The notes under the pieces are model-generated. The model was not told the DNA's origin, did no database searches, and saw only the letters and a list, made by a program, of their open reading frames with translations. DNA of 64,000 nt, from the NCBI GenBank assembly GCA_021234155.1, contig JAJEKV010000049.1, positions 2,265,487-2,329,486 of the forward strand. Reading direction: 5' to 3'. Positions 44,494 to 55,116 of this stretch are shown in pieces; within the stretch, counting starts at the first letter, position 1, and each line of letters opens with the position of its first letter. Position numbers and translations under genes: made by a program. This stretch comes from Isoetes taiwanensis (lineage: Eukaryota > Streptophyta > Lycopodiopsida > Isoetales > Isoetaceae).

Positions 44494-46404
44494 ATGGCTA
44501 GGGGAGTGATTGAGGAAGCTGCAGATGAGCAATCCTCTACAAATCAAAGTCCAAAGACGCAGGAACCTGAAAATACCCATTTCCCATCCATTTCTGACTG
44601 GGGAGCGATATTAGCCCCATTAGCCAAAGATGCCCCAATCTATGATGGATCTTTAAATCCTACTGAGTTTCTTAGTGTGTTTGAGGAATACTATGAATTG
44701 TATGGTCATAGGAGAGGGGATAAGTGTACTGTTTTTGGGAAGTGTATGAGAGGAGCTGCTAAAAGGTGGCATGAATATCATATGCTTCATGAGGGTAGTA
44801 CATGGAATATTATGGCAAAATCGTTTGTAAGGAGGTTTGGTGTAGTTCTTAGCCAATCTTCTTTGGTGCAAGAATTGCATCATTTTAAGCTGCAAGAAGG
44901 AGAGGGTATCACTGCTTATATAGAGAGGTTCTCGCACTATCTAAAGGTGTGCCAAGATCGAGGTGTGAAAAATGCTCTACCACATACCATGTTTTGTTTT
45001 ATCTCTGGTTTGAGAGCGAGGCCTAGGTTGTACAGCAGGTTGTGCAGAGCCTATGATCAAGGCCAGTTTGATTCTATGACGCAGCTTTTTAGTAAAGCTA
45101 AAGATTATGCTGCAGACATCTTTGAGCTCGAAATTGAAGGAACAACGCATGCACCAGCTGATTTTTGGAAGGAGCAACCGCCGTTTCCTGAAAGTACAAG
45201 TGCTGCTGTATATTCAACAAGAGCAGAAAAGAAAGACAAAGGTTCTGATAGTAGAGTGGACGAGCTGAAAGTGGAATTGGTAAAGGCTCAAAATCAGTTG
45301 AAGGAGCAGCAGGGACAGTTTCAAAATCTGTTACAGGATGAATTGAAGAAACAACAAGACTCCTTTACAAATCAAATGAAGATGATGATGGAAGAAGTGC
45401 AAAAGAATATGAAAGAGTTTGCATCAAAATCAAGAGATGCTGGAGTATGTAACTATTGTAAGAAGGTGGGCCATGAAGAGAGCACATGTTATAGGAGAGT
45501 ATGCCCAAAATGTTCTAAACCAGGACATTATGGTAAGGAGTGCCCGGTGTGTAGCCATTGTGGTATGATTGGTCACGAAGTTAAGTTTTGTCCAATCATG
45601 CAATATGAGAAAACCATGGGGAAGAATGTAGTAGTTGAGAAGTCAGTGAAGTATATTGAGGCGATTCAAGAACCTGATACATCAGTGCTTGCAGTGACAA
45701 GACAACAAACATTAAAGGAGACTCAAATGCAAGTGCCACACAAGGATCACGAGAATAACATTTTACCTCCCAAACCAAGTATGGGATCAACAAGCCATGT
45801 GCTGTCGAAGGAAGTCCAGCAAGTGGAGCATTTATTGAAGAATACAAAGGTAAGCATTGATTTGCTAACATTGTTTAAAGAAGCACCCACCTATAAGCAG
45901 GGATTTTTAAGGTTGATGAACGATAGTCAAAGTGAAGGGGCTGCACTAATGGTTTGCCAAGCCACGTTCGAAGATCCTGGTGCAATAACATGTCAAGCTC
46001 GAATAGGTAATTTTGAATTGTCAAATGCTATTGCAGATGGAGGTTCGTGTATAAATGTTATGCCATATCATGTCATGTTGAAGCTTGGTCTTAGCGTAAC
46101 TACCAAGTCCCCTTTCATAATTAGAGGCTTCACTCAAAATTGTGTTACACCTCTTGGGATAATAGAGAATGTGCAGGTCATTGTGGAGGGAGTTGTTGCC
46201 AATACTGCATTTATGGTAATCTCATTCACTGAGCAAAAGGAAGATGAAGCTTATGATCTTATTTTAGGAAGACCATGGCTTTGGGCAGTAGATGCGCGCC
46301 CCGTTTGGCGTAAAGGGACATGCACTATATCAGATGGACGTAACCAAGTTGTGATCTATACAAGGCCAAAGCAAATGCTCAATCTCCGCAGTCCTTATTC
46401 TTAG
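44494..46404 (+). CDS. Gypsy Gag-protease polyprotein
   Basis: An intact 636-codon ORF. It contains a retrotransposon Gag domain (residues ~45-200, RWHEYHM, FVRRFG), a long coiled coil (~250-310), and three CCHC-type knuckles (~319-370: CNYCKKVGH, CPKCSKPGH, CSHCGMIGH). A pepsin-like protease follows, with active site ADGGSC at residue ~515 (Gly in place of the usual Ser/Thr) and LILGRPWL near 590. Gag assembles the particle and protease cuts it. The stop at 46402 is followed by pol in the -1 frame, with a T-rich TATTCTTAG at the junction that could allow -1 slippage. Confidence 0.92.
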   Translation: MARGVIEEAADEQSSTNQSPKTQEPENTHFPSISDWGAILAPLAKDAPIYDGSLNPTEFLSVFEEYYELYGHRRGDKCTVFGKCMRGAAKRWHEYHMLHEGSTWNIMAKSFVRRFGVVLSQSSLVQELHHFKLQEGEGITAYIERFSHYLKVCQDRGVKNALPHTMFCFISGLRARPRLYSRLCRAYDQGQFDSMTQLFSKAKDYAADIFELEIEGTTHAPADFWKEQPPFPESTSAAVYSTRAEKKDKGSDSRVDELKVELVKAQNQLKEQQGQFQNLLQDELKKQQDSFTNQMKMMMEEVQKNMKEFASKSRDAGVCNYCKKVGHEESTCYRRVCPKCSKPGHYGKECPVCSHCGMIGHEVKFCPIMQYEKTMGKNVVVEKSVKYIEAIQEPDTSVLAVTRQQTLKETQMQVPHKDHENNILPPKPSMGSTSHVLSKEVQQVEHLLKNTKVSIDLLTLFKEAPTYKQGFLRLMNDSQSEGAALMVCQATFEDPGAITCQARIGNFELSNAIADGGSCINVMPYHVMLKLGLSVTTKSPFIIRGFTQNCVTPLGIIENVQVIVEGVVANTAFMVISFTEQKEDEAYDLILGRPWLWAVDARPVWRKGTCTISDGRNQVVIYTRPKQMLNLRSPYS

Positions 46405-46406
46405 AA

Positions 46407-47462
46407 TTGATCACTCCTACTGCCCCTGGAACATACTCTTTGTGCAAACCTAAACAAGTGGACTGTAATAATGTCAGCGTATTGCCATCATCAAGAGCAA
46501 TTCTATGGTTCGATGGAGGAGTATCAAGGAAATTAGAGATGTCAGCTATTGGAAATGTCTTGAAGGATGAGCACGGCAATATACTTGAGGAGATAAGCAC
46601 CATTATTGATTATTGCACTAATAATATGGCGGAATACAAAGCTCTCAATGCCGGATTGCATTTAGCTTTGCGACATGGTATTAAGGAATTACAGGTATAT
46701 GGAGACTCAGAACTAATTCTAAATCAAGTGCAGCATATCTATCAAGTTAAGGATGCCAAGTTAATGCCTTTGTATGAGGAAGCAAGAAAGCTTATAGCAG
46801 AATTTTCCAATGTGGCATTTACTTGTGTGCCGCGGACTGAAAATGAACATGCAGATTCCCTTTGCAAAGCTGCCATATTTCAGGCTCTTACAGAAGGATT
46901 GGAAAAAGAGGAAGAGTTACCATTTGGAAAGGAAATTCATTTTTGTGACATTCTAACTATAGACGCAGTGGATGAGCCTGACACTAGAACTGTTATCGTG
47001 AGTAAAAATGGACAAGAAAGAGGACTGCAGGTAGGAAAGGTAGCCACATCGGATGAAATGAATAAATTACAGTCCATGTTCCAGCAATATAATGACGTTT
47101 TTGCATGGGAATACAGTGAGTTAAAGGGTATACCTCCGGAGATTTGCCAATTCCATATTAATCTTAAAGAGGGAGCAAAGCCAGTCCATCATAAATTGCG
47201 CAGAATTAATCCCCATTTGCTTAAGATGGTGCATGAAGAGATCCAAAAATTGCTTTCAGTTGGATTTATATTTCCGATAGAGAATCCGAGTTGGGTGTTT
47301 TGTATTGTCCCTGTCTTGAAGAAAAATGGAAAAATAAGAGTGTGTATAGATTATCAAGACCTAAACAGCAATACTCTTAAGGATCCCCTTTCAAGAAGAC
47401 ATTCTATATCAGGCAGCAGGTCAAGAGGCTTATTCTTTTATGGATGGCTTTTCGGGGTTTAA
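46407..47462 (+). CDS. Gypsy pol part 1: extra RNase H and RT start
   Basis: A 351-codon frame. Residues ~31-160 form a type I RNase H with all four acidic residues visible (D36 in WFDGG, E76 in MAEYKAL, D100 in YGDSEL, D150 in EHADSL). It lies upstream of RT, while the ordinary gypsy RNase H is also present downstream. After a linker, RT begins (FHINLKEGAKPVHHKLRRIN; IRVCIDYQDLN). Near 47388, within KDP, bases are missing and the frame shifts, so it ends in unrelated residues at 47462. Confidence 0.88.
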   Translation: MITPTAPGTYSLCKPKQVDCNNVSVLPSSRAILWFDGGVSRKLEMSAIGNVLKDEHGNILEEISTIIDYCTNNMAEYKALNAGLHLALRHGIKELQVYGDSELILNQVQHIYQVKDAKLMPLYEEARKLIAEFSNVAFTCVPRTENEHADSLCKAAIFQALTEGLEKEEELPFGKEIHFCDILTIDAVDEPDTRTVIVSKNGQERGLQVGKVATSDEMNKLQSMFQQYNDVFAWEYSELKGIPPEICQFHINLKEGAKPVHHKLRRINPHLLKMVHEEIQKLLSVGFIFPIENPSWVFCIVPVLKKNGKIRVCIDYQDLNSNTLKDPLSRRHSISGSRSRGLFFYGWLFGV

Positions 47463-49779
47463 CCAAATTTCGATAAGAGAAGAAGATAAAGCTAAGACTG
47501 CCTTCATTACTCCTTGGGGCACATTTGCGATGAACGTCATGCCCTTTGGGTTGATGAATGCCCCGGCTACCTTCCAGAAAGCCATGATGATGGCTTATGG
47601 ACCAATGCTCTCAAAGGGTCTAGGGATATTTCTTGATGATTTGTGTTTGTCAAATAGCAGGGAGCAGCATTTGGAGTCATTGGAGAAGACATTGGAACTT
47701 AGTAGGGCTTCCCAGGTATGTCTTAATCCTGCAAAGTGCAAATTTTTAGTTGAAGGTGGAACGCTACTTGGTCATCATGTGTCTACAAAAGGCATTCAAA
47801 TAGCGGAGGAGAAGCTAGAAGTCATCACCAAGCTGCCAATTCCAAAAACTGTTAAGGAGGTAAGGAAATTAATAGGCACATGTTCATTTTTGCGAGTGCA
47901 CATTCCTCATTTTTCCCATATTATGGCCCCTATTACTAGGCTTACCAGGGTAGGAAAATTAGCAAAAGGACATAGCAAGATCATGCCAATACTGTGGACT
48001 GATGAGTGCCAACAAGCTTTTGATACAGTAATTACCTTCATGAAGAAGAGAGGAGTTTTGAGCACCCCAGACTTGGATCAGGCTTTCATAGTATTCTTAG
48101 CCGTTACTGAGTGGGCTTGCGGTGTTACTCTATGCCAAAAGCAAGAGCGCAAAGAATTTAAAGTTATTAGTTATTCCGGAAAATTATGGAGTGCAATAGA
48201 GGCTAGATATCCCTTGCTAGAAAAGTATGCGGCAGCCTTGGTGTTTTGCTTTCAAAAGCATGAGCATCTTCTTTTGCAGCAGCATACAAAGGTGGTTGCC
48301 AAGAGGAACCCGATGAGTCTCATCAATAGTAAAACTTTGAAAAAAGCAAAAATGCATAGGTGGATGGTGTTCTTGCATCAATTTGATTTTCATGTGAAGT
48401 TACTTACTGCTCAAAGTAATCCTAGCTCTTATTTGCCATATGCATTTCAATTTGATAATCAGGAATTAGAGGAAGAAGATAATATGCATGTTTCTCCATT
48501 AGTACATCATATTTCTGTGCACAATTCTTGGATGTTGCCTTATATTAATTTGCTTAATGATATTCCTCTGCCTACTATATACACGAAGTCTGATCTTAGA
48601 AAATTTAAATCTGAATTGCATCATTATGTCATGGTGGAAGATATTCTTTGTAGAAAGAGTGTAGCAGGCCCACTTATGCGATGTTTGAATGAAGAAGAAC
48701 AGGGTTGGGTATTAGAGTCATGTCACCGAGGGGTTTGTGCAGGACATTTTGCAGGAGATGCTACAGCAAAGAGGATACTTAGGGCTGGATATTATTGGCC
48801 AACAGTCTTTAAAGATGCGCATGCTTATTGCCAACGATGTCATGCTTGCCAGTTGTATGCCCCTAAGCGATTAAATTCTGCTTCCTTGGATACCATCCCA
48901 CATATTGAGCCATTCCATACTTGGGGATTAGATTTCATAGGCCCATTGCCCCCTTCTTCTGCAGGTCACCAATATGTCATAATGGCTACCGATTATTTTA
49001 CCAAGTGGGTGGAGGCGCTGCCAACCAGAACTGCCACTGCAACAGTAACTAGTTCATTTGTGTTTCACCAACTTGTGTGCAGGTTTGGAGTTCCACAGGT
49101 ACTGGTCAGCGACAGAGGCAGCCATTTCATGAACGAAGTTGTTGCAGATCTTGTTTCACAATTAAAGTTGAAGCAGAGGTTTTCAGCTGCATATTATCCC
49201 CAATGTAATGGGCAAGCAGAAAGCTCCAATAAGCAAATGATTCAGATATTGCGGAAGACAATTGAAGAACACAAAGGAAATTGGCATTCTCATATATCAG
49301 CAGCATTGTGGTCATATAGAACTCATGAGAAACACGCCACAGGATATACACCTTTCCAATTGGTATATGGGAAGGAATCAGTGTTACCTATAGAGATTGA
49401 GCTGCCGTCTTTGAGGATAACCTTAGAGCATCATGGTACACAAGAAGACCAGTTGAGGAACAGGTTGCTAGCTTTGGAGCAATTGGACGAGGATAGGCAC
49501 ATGGCCTATTTGGCACAAAAATTCAGAAAAGAACAGCAACAAAGGAGGTTCAGCAAGAAGTCTCAGCATACGCAGTATTTTCAGCATGGACAATTAGTCC
49601 TTCGATGGTACAAGCCCAAGGAAGATAACCGCAAGAAATTTCAGAGTATTTGGCAGGGACCATATGTTATTGATGAGGTGTTAAGGAATCATACTTATGT
49701 GCTGAAGACCCTTGATGGAAAGCGACTTCATAATCCAATCAATGGTTCATCACTCAAGGTGTACTGGCCAACTGGCTGA
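47390..49779 (+). CDS. Gypsy pol part 2: RT, RNase H, integrase
   Basis: The frame is open from about 47390; the first ATG at 47440 reads MDGFSGFNQI. It carries RT with the catalytic box FLDD at about residues 64-67 and the standard RNase H (~170-330). The integrase zinc domain is H-x-H-x-C-x-C (~428-470), and the integrase core has D498 (GLDFIGP), D558 (VSDRGS) and E594 (GQAESSN), a D-x59-D-x35-E spacing. A C-terminal GPYVIDEVL domain ends at 49779. It is intact after the RT frameshift. Element proteins copy the RNA to DNA and insert it. Confidence 0.93.
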
Positions 49780-49808
49780 GGGGACCAGCCAGGTCGTTTT
49801 GGGCCTAA

Positions 49809-52052
49809 TGATGGCTTACTCTTGCGAGTAGCCATCATATTTTGTCTCTAGTTTCTTTTTATCTAGCACTAATTGTTAGCTCATCTAGTTTGCATTTAGA
49901 AGGTGAACAATCAAGCAATTCAGGTCAGATAATAGCAGAGTACAAGGGATATCATACCATCATAGAAGATGCGGGCAGTGGATTTGCAGAAGTAAGTGTT
50001 TGACGAGGATACAAGTTAGCCAAGTTAGCCAAGTGAAGTTTGGTGTTTGCGCAAGTTTCTTAAGAAAAAAAGAAAAGAAGGTTTGCCATGGATTTTCTCT
50101 ATATTTTGCCCTTCTATTCCATGTTCCATGCCATGCACCTTAAAAGGCTTTTTCCTATTCTTGTTTCATATATTCCATGCCATGCATCTATAAGACCTTC
50201 TCTTGCCCTCATTCTAATGCCCATGTTCTACTGCCCATGTAGTGTTCTTATATTTCCATGGAGTTCTTCCTTGTAATCATAAGAGCAAAAAAAAAAAAAA
50301 GGGGGTATCAATGTCTAGTCCATGGAGCACAATCTGTGCCATTTGCTCTTCTTTTCCTACATCTTTATTTGCCAAAGTTGCCATTTGTTTTTTCATTTCC
50401 TATTGAAAAAGATCCAAAAAAGAAAAAAAAAACAAAGGGGTTGTCTTGTTGCTTTTTCCCTTTGCTATTGAAAAAGACAAAAAAAAGTGTTGCCGTGCAT
50501 TGTTTTTTGGCTTTCATTTTCCTTTACCTTTGAAACAAAAAAAAAAAGACAAAGAAAGAAAAGCTTTTATTGCAGGAATGGCCTTGTGCCTCATTCTTAT
50601 GTTGCCTTTATGACCATGGTGGATAAACGTGAGCTATATTAAGCCAATCATGTCCTTATCCAATCGTCTCCCAAAATAAGCATGATATTTTTATGGGCCA
50701 TGTTTCAACGTAGCCAAAAGCCTTTTTGTTTCTAAAATACATTGCCTTTTTCTACCTTGTTGATTTTCAATGATATCCACTTGCTTAGGAAATGCCCTTA
50801 CAGAAAACGTCCTTATCCTTATCTGTCCAAAATCCATGGCATGTATGTCGGTTCTGTAAAAAGAAAGAAGGATCTGTTACAGAAGTGGGTTTCCGAGATG
50901 ATTGGAGGCTGTTTTTGGAAATATGGGACTGCAACAAAAGAGACAAGAGGCATGCATTTTCCCCATCTGATCGGCTACAGAAGAAGTGCTGCGGCTGTTT
51001 TGGATCCAGGTAGTCTTTGCACAGAGGGTTTCCTTCACAAGGCCACATTTTGGAGGATATTGCTCTACCGAAACCTTGGAGGAAGCTACATTTATGTGGT
51101 GAAGATGCCTGTGTGCTGCAATTGCTTGAAGATTGAAGACTTCTATGATGGCTATGACACATCCCTGGTATTTTGTGAAAAATCTGAACTTTGATTTCGC
51201 TTGTTGGTTGATTCACTTGTGAATTGTTACTGTTATTGTGGCATTTTGGTGACAGTCCAGACAATTACATCACATCTCATCTACTTCTATTTTGTTATCC
51301 ATAAATTCTGAACTTTTATGAGCATCTCCTTTCCTTTGTTATCCATAAATTCTGAACTGTTATGAGCAGTACATTTACCTTTCTATTCTAAAATTATGCT
51401 CATGTACAAGTTAGCAGTGCTTGTGATTATCAGTTAGATCTTCTGATGTTTTCACTCTTACATTCTGCTGACAGTTAGTTTTCAATTCCTTAAGTGGTGA
51501 TCTGATTTTTCTTAAAGTTCCCTTGGTCTTACACTTGAGGGCATGTCTTAATTGGCATAAGTTGAAAGTTAAAGATAAGTTGAGCATTGATATCGAAGTT
51601 AGCGATTTCGATTATCGGGATTTGGCATTGATATCCACCTAGATCCCTTTGTTTAGGCAAAATCTTTAAGCAGCTAAGTCCTTTGATCAACATAAAATTC
51701 TTAATTCATCATAAAAGATAAAGAGCATTGTGTTATATGAAATATTCTGTTTGTATGCATCAAAGGTAGGCATGCATCATCGAAATTTTATGTAGACATT
51801 GCTTGTTGCATTCTAAAAAAAAAAAGGTAAGAGACTTGGTGCATGTTTATGTAATTTACTGAATGGAGATAGCATGATGTCTGGAATTGCTCTTGGTTGG
51901 TTAGCATAAGAGGATTGATTTTATGGCTGTATGCATGTACGAAAAGAATATATAGCAGAGGCCGCCTGCTTATTAGTGGCCTGGAGGTCCTAACCCATTG
52001 AATTTCATTTTCTCCGAGTGTGTTCTCACAAGATCCAGGCTAGTGAGAAACA
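49809..52052 (+). repeat. Gypsy 3' LTR
   Basis: 2244 bp, matching 42212-44436 with a handful of single-base differences, several poly-A length changes and one ~70-bp variable patch at 51556-51627. Confidence 0.95.
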
Positions 52053-52175
52053 CTAATATTTATAATAGTAGAGATATAGACAAGGAAGATCCATTTCAGA
52101 ATCTTTGTGCAGATGCATTTTGGTATGGTTCACAAGGCGAAGTACTTATATTGGGTGATTTTAACGCCCATATGG
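52053..52175 (+). pseudogene. EEP endonuclease domain, 3' half
   Basis: Starts with the second copy of the gypsy target duplication (CTAAT) and reads YNSRDIDKEDPFQNLCADAF then EVLILGDFNAHM. The GDFNAH block is the conserved Asp/Asn motif of EEP nucleases. It is cut at 52176 by a TRIM element. It belongs with 41900-42211. Confidence 0.8.
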
Positions 52176-52512
52176 TGTAACGGGCCCATGGTAGACTGCT
52201 CGAGTATTCGATCCTTGAATGTGCCTGTGGGAGTTCCTGAGACACCGGCATAAATGGGTAGAAGCGACTACTCATAAACGTCTAGATAGTTTTGTCCAGT
52301 TGGTTAAGGGCATGTCGGTTAGGAACGTTACAGTTGGTATCAGAGCAGGTCTCGAGTTCGAGTCTTCATGGGTGCTAATATGCATGGATAATTTGCAAAG
52401 ACTTGGTAATCATTGTGAATGGTATGACATAGATAGCCTTGGATGCTTGAGGATGAGCATAGTTCTAGTGGGAGAGACTATAATGGGCCCATGGTAGACT
52501 GCTCGAGTATTC
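52176..52512 (+). mobile_element. TRIM (miniature LTR retrotransposon), 3' truncated
   Basis: The left LTR, 52176-52332 (157 bp), starts TGTAACGGG and ends CGTTACA, so its ends form a 7-bp inverted repeat. Two bases later is TGGTATCAGAGC (52335-52346), a perfect initiator tRNA-Met primer site. About 120 bp of noncoding sequence and a purine-rich GTGGGAGAGAC follow. A second LTR then begins TATAATGGGCCCATGGTAG (52479), its differences from the left LTR being transitions. Only 34 bp of this LTR remain before the next region. No coding capacity. Confidence 0.8.
52335..52346 (+). promoter_or_regulatory. TRIM primer-binding site
   Basis: TGGTATCAGAGC, exact match to the plant initiator tRNA-Met primer site, two bases after the left TRIM LTR. 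Confidence 0.85.
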
Positions 52513-52534
52513 ATTAGGGCGGATTTGGGGTCTG

Positions 52535-53118
52535 AAAATGGCCTCCTATCAGCCATTCCACGTCATATTTCCGCTCCCTTTTTCCCATGCCACCTAGGAT
52601 ACCAAACTCTCATAATTACAGATTTGCTTGGAATATTCTTCCGGAATAAGGGGGATTGCACATTCATGGCGCCATATGTATTTAATTCTGTTGGTTGTCA
52701 GACGGACTGATGCAACACGTGGCGCTTCTAAAATGCCACTTGCATTATAGCATACCGGCAACTCATGACGGTGTCTCTTGGTAAGCGTGCGCGTCACCGC
52801 CTTCTACATTTCAAAATTTGAATGTGTAGGTTGAAGCTTTGTATCGGATCGGACTTTCATTTCGGGCGGTGGCCGCTTCTTGACCGATCTTCACTTCATC
52901 CTAATGCGGGCTTCCGCCCCTACAATTCGAAATTTGAATTTGCTTAATGTATAAAAGCATGGATTGTAGGAGAATGGACTTTTCGATTTCCATATGCACG
53001 TTGCAAATTTCAAAAACGAAGTTAGTAATGCGGACGTTCGGCTCACACGGTTTAATTGTGTTGGGGCATAAAAATACCACACCTTGATTTGGCCCGTGCG
53101 ATCTACACGATATGGAAG
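52535..53118 (+). repeat. 0.6-kb direct repeat, copy 1
   Basis: AAAATGGCCTCCTATCAGCC to TATGGAAG, recurring at 54505-55116 with roughly 80-90% identity by eye and several indels. It contains ATGGCGCCATATGTATTTAA, a TATA-like TATAAAAGCATGG (about 52951) and a CGTGCGATC motif near the end (about 53091). Confidence 0.85.
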
Positions 53119-53299
53119 TTGCTTGTTGTCAAATTAAACTTAAACACTTGGTGAGGTCGGCACTTACGTGGTTTTCTCGAGGAGGGTTTGGAGTGTTTTT
53201 TTTAAATCCCAATTATCGACATAGTGTGACGAGCATCTTGGTATTAAATAGTATGTTAAATTGAATTATATCGGTGTTCATTTTCGGGTTAAACTCAAA

Positions 53300-53420
53300 T
53301 CATATAGGTTTAGGAATAAGGTTAAAAAAGGAAGATATTGGATATTTAGGAATAAGGTTAAAAAAGGAAGATATTGGATATTTAGGTATAAGGTTAAAAA
53401 GGGAAGATATTAGATATGGC
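53300..53420 (+). repeat. Three-copy 38-bp tandem repeat
   Basis: TTTAGGAATAAGGTTAAAAA plus GGAAGATATTGGATA is present three times between about 53308 and 53416. Confidence 0.85.
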
Positions 53421-53607
53421 TCAAATTTCGAGATATGCACATAATGGCATGTAATGATGGTTGATAGGACTGGAATACTGAATCATTCCTACGATTTTCA
53501 CGTCTAATCCAAGCCTATATCTATTCCGGCCCTAGATTGGCCCATTCTCCCCCAATCTCAGCCCAATCTTCGCTAGATCCTCCGCCCAATTTCTCTAGTC
53601 CATCGCC

Positions 53608-54029
53608 ATGAAGAGATCAGCTACTTTAAGAATGGGAGGTGTCCTCCAAGAGGCGCCTATTACATTTGGAAGAGGTGTTCCCTCCGCAGTTCCCTCCACG
53701 CTACGGTTCTTTCTCACGAATGCCTCGATTCCTCCGATTCCTTTGACGAGGAATCGAGAGAATGAGGAATCGAGGAAATTTCGGAGCGGGAGTTCATCAT
53801 GTGTGTTCTTGAAGGTGGATAGGAGATTCTTGAGAAAATGAGTGGTCTACCGACCCGGAGAAGAAGCCGAAGATGATGAAGAAGATGAAGAAGTTGAAGA
53901 CGAATCCGTTGACTTCGAGGAGCTCATGGCGTTAGTTCATGGTACATGCATGTTTTCTTTCTTTTTCTTAAGCATTCAACTAACGGTTATTTCTTATTTT
54001 TTTTTGCGGATGGTGAAGCGGATGAATGA
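53608..54029 (+). pseudogene. Small acidic protein, MKR-start family, copy 2
   Basis: The ATG at 53608 reads MKRSATLRMGG. The frame passes one in-frame TGA at 53839 and continues YRPGEEAEDDEEDEEVEDES and FEELMALVHG to a donor at 53941 (G/GTACATG). A short intron would end at about 54008, where TTTTTTTGCGG would be an acceptor if CG stands for CAG. A tiny second exon would then read DGEADE and a stop at 54027. The organisation (MKR start, acidic end, short intron, minute acidic last exon) parallels 14451-14876. It lies between two 0.6-kb direct repeats. Function unknown. Confidence 0.5.
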
Positions 54030-54504
54030 AATTTGTTAGAGGTGAGCACCTCTTATTTTTTTTTCCTTGTTCTTAGTCGAGCTTGCCTCCGACTTCTTAC
54101 CATATGATTTGCAAGCCTCAGGGCTTTTTTGTTGTGAATAGTTGAAGCCTCCGGGCATTTAAATTTACAAAATGATGTAAAGCCATACGGCCATAAAAAA
54201 TTTTGAATGTAAAAAGTTTTTGCTTCTAATTCCATTTGAATACCTAACTTTTTTTTTACTGTACATGTGTTACCACTCTTAAGTACATAAGTCATTATCC
54301 CTTTTCAAAGAGCATATTATTTTTCAAGGATCACACCAAGCGAATAGTACATATGCAACAAAAATGGAACACACTAAATTCGCATCGTGTGATCCACTTT
54401 CTTATTTGTTGTCAAATTAAAATTAAACACAAGTCCCTCGTCAATAGTCTCCCATTTGCATATAAAATATCTATCATTCCAAGTTATATTATGTTTTATG
54501 AACT
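54030..54504. other. AT-rich spacer
   Basis: No gene. Contains CGCATCGTGTGATCCAC at 54381, one of the scattered motif copies, and TTGTTGTCAAATTAAAATTAAACAC resembling 53124-53147. Confidence 0.4.
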
Positions 54505-55116
54505 AAAATGGCCTCCTATCAGCCATTCCACGTCATATTTCCGCCCCTTTTTTCCCGTCAGATTTGCTTGGAATATTCTCCCGGAATAAGGGGAATCGCA
54601 TATCTATGGCGCCATATGTATTTAATTCTCTTGTTGTCAGACAGATTGACGCAACACGTGGCGCTTCTAAAAAGCCACTTGCATTATAGCATACCGACAA
54701 CTCATGATGGTGTCTCTTGGTTTGTCAGATACCAATCATGCGCATCACCGATTCTTGTCTTGCCCTATTTTCATTTAGAGTCCATTCCCGCCTTCTACAT
54801 TTCAAAATTTGAATGTGTAGGTTGAAGCTTTGTATTAGACTTTTCGTTTCGGTGGCTGCGATTGCGCCTTAAAAGTTAAATGAAGGGATCTTTACTTCAT
54901 CCCAATACTGGGCTTTCCCCCTACAATTCGAATTTTGAATTTGCTTTAATATAAAAGCATGGATTGTAGGAGAATGGACTTTTCGATTTCCATATGCACG
55001 TTGCAAATTTCAAAAACGAGGTTAGTACAATTTGAGCCTCAAAAAAGCGAATGTCTTTGGGGCATACAAATTGTACACATTCATTTTGGCGTCGTGCGAT
55101 CCACGCGGTATGGAAG
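54505..55116 (+). repeat. 0.6-kb direct repeat, copy 2
   Basis: The second copy of 52535-53118. Its end has GGCGTCGTGCGATCCACGCGG (55088), a clearer form of the CGTCGTGTGATC motif. Confidence 0.85.

Larger units (their letters stand above)
42212..52052 (+). mobile_element. Young Ty3/gypsy LTR retrotransposon
   Basis: LTRs at 42212-44436 and 49809-52052 begin TG and end CA, and are near-identical apart from poly-A lengths and a patch near 43957-44010 versus 51556-51627. The 5-bp target duplication CTAAT (42207-42211 and 52053-52057) is perfect, so insertion is recent. Internal order: primer site, Gag-protease, RNase H, RT, RNase H, integrase. It is nearly intact, but pol is frameshifted in RT. 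Confidence 0.95.

Noticed and set aside
52290-52360. tRNA-like A and B boxes (AGTTGGTTAAGG and GAGTTCGAGTC) suggesting a tRNA gene or SINE.
   Set aside because: The TGGTATCAGAGC two bases after an LTR-like end and the repeated LTR start at 52479 fit a TRIM better. No cloverleaf could be drawn.
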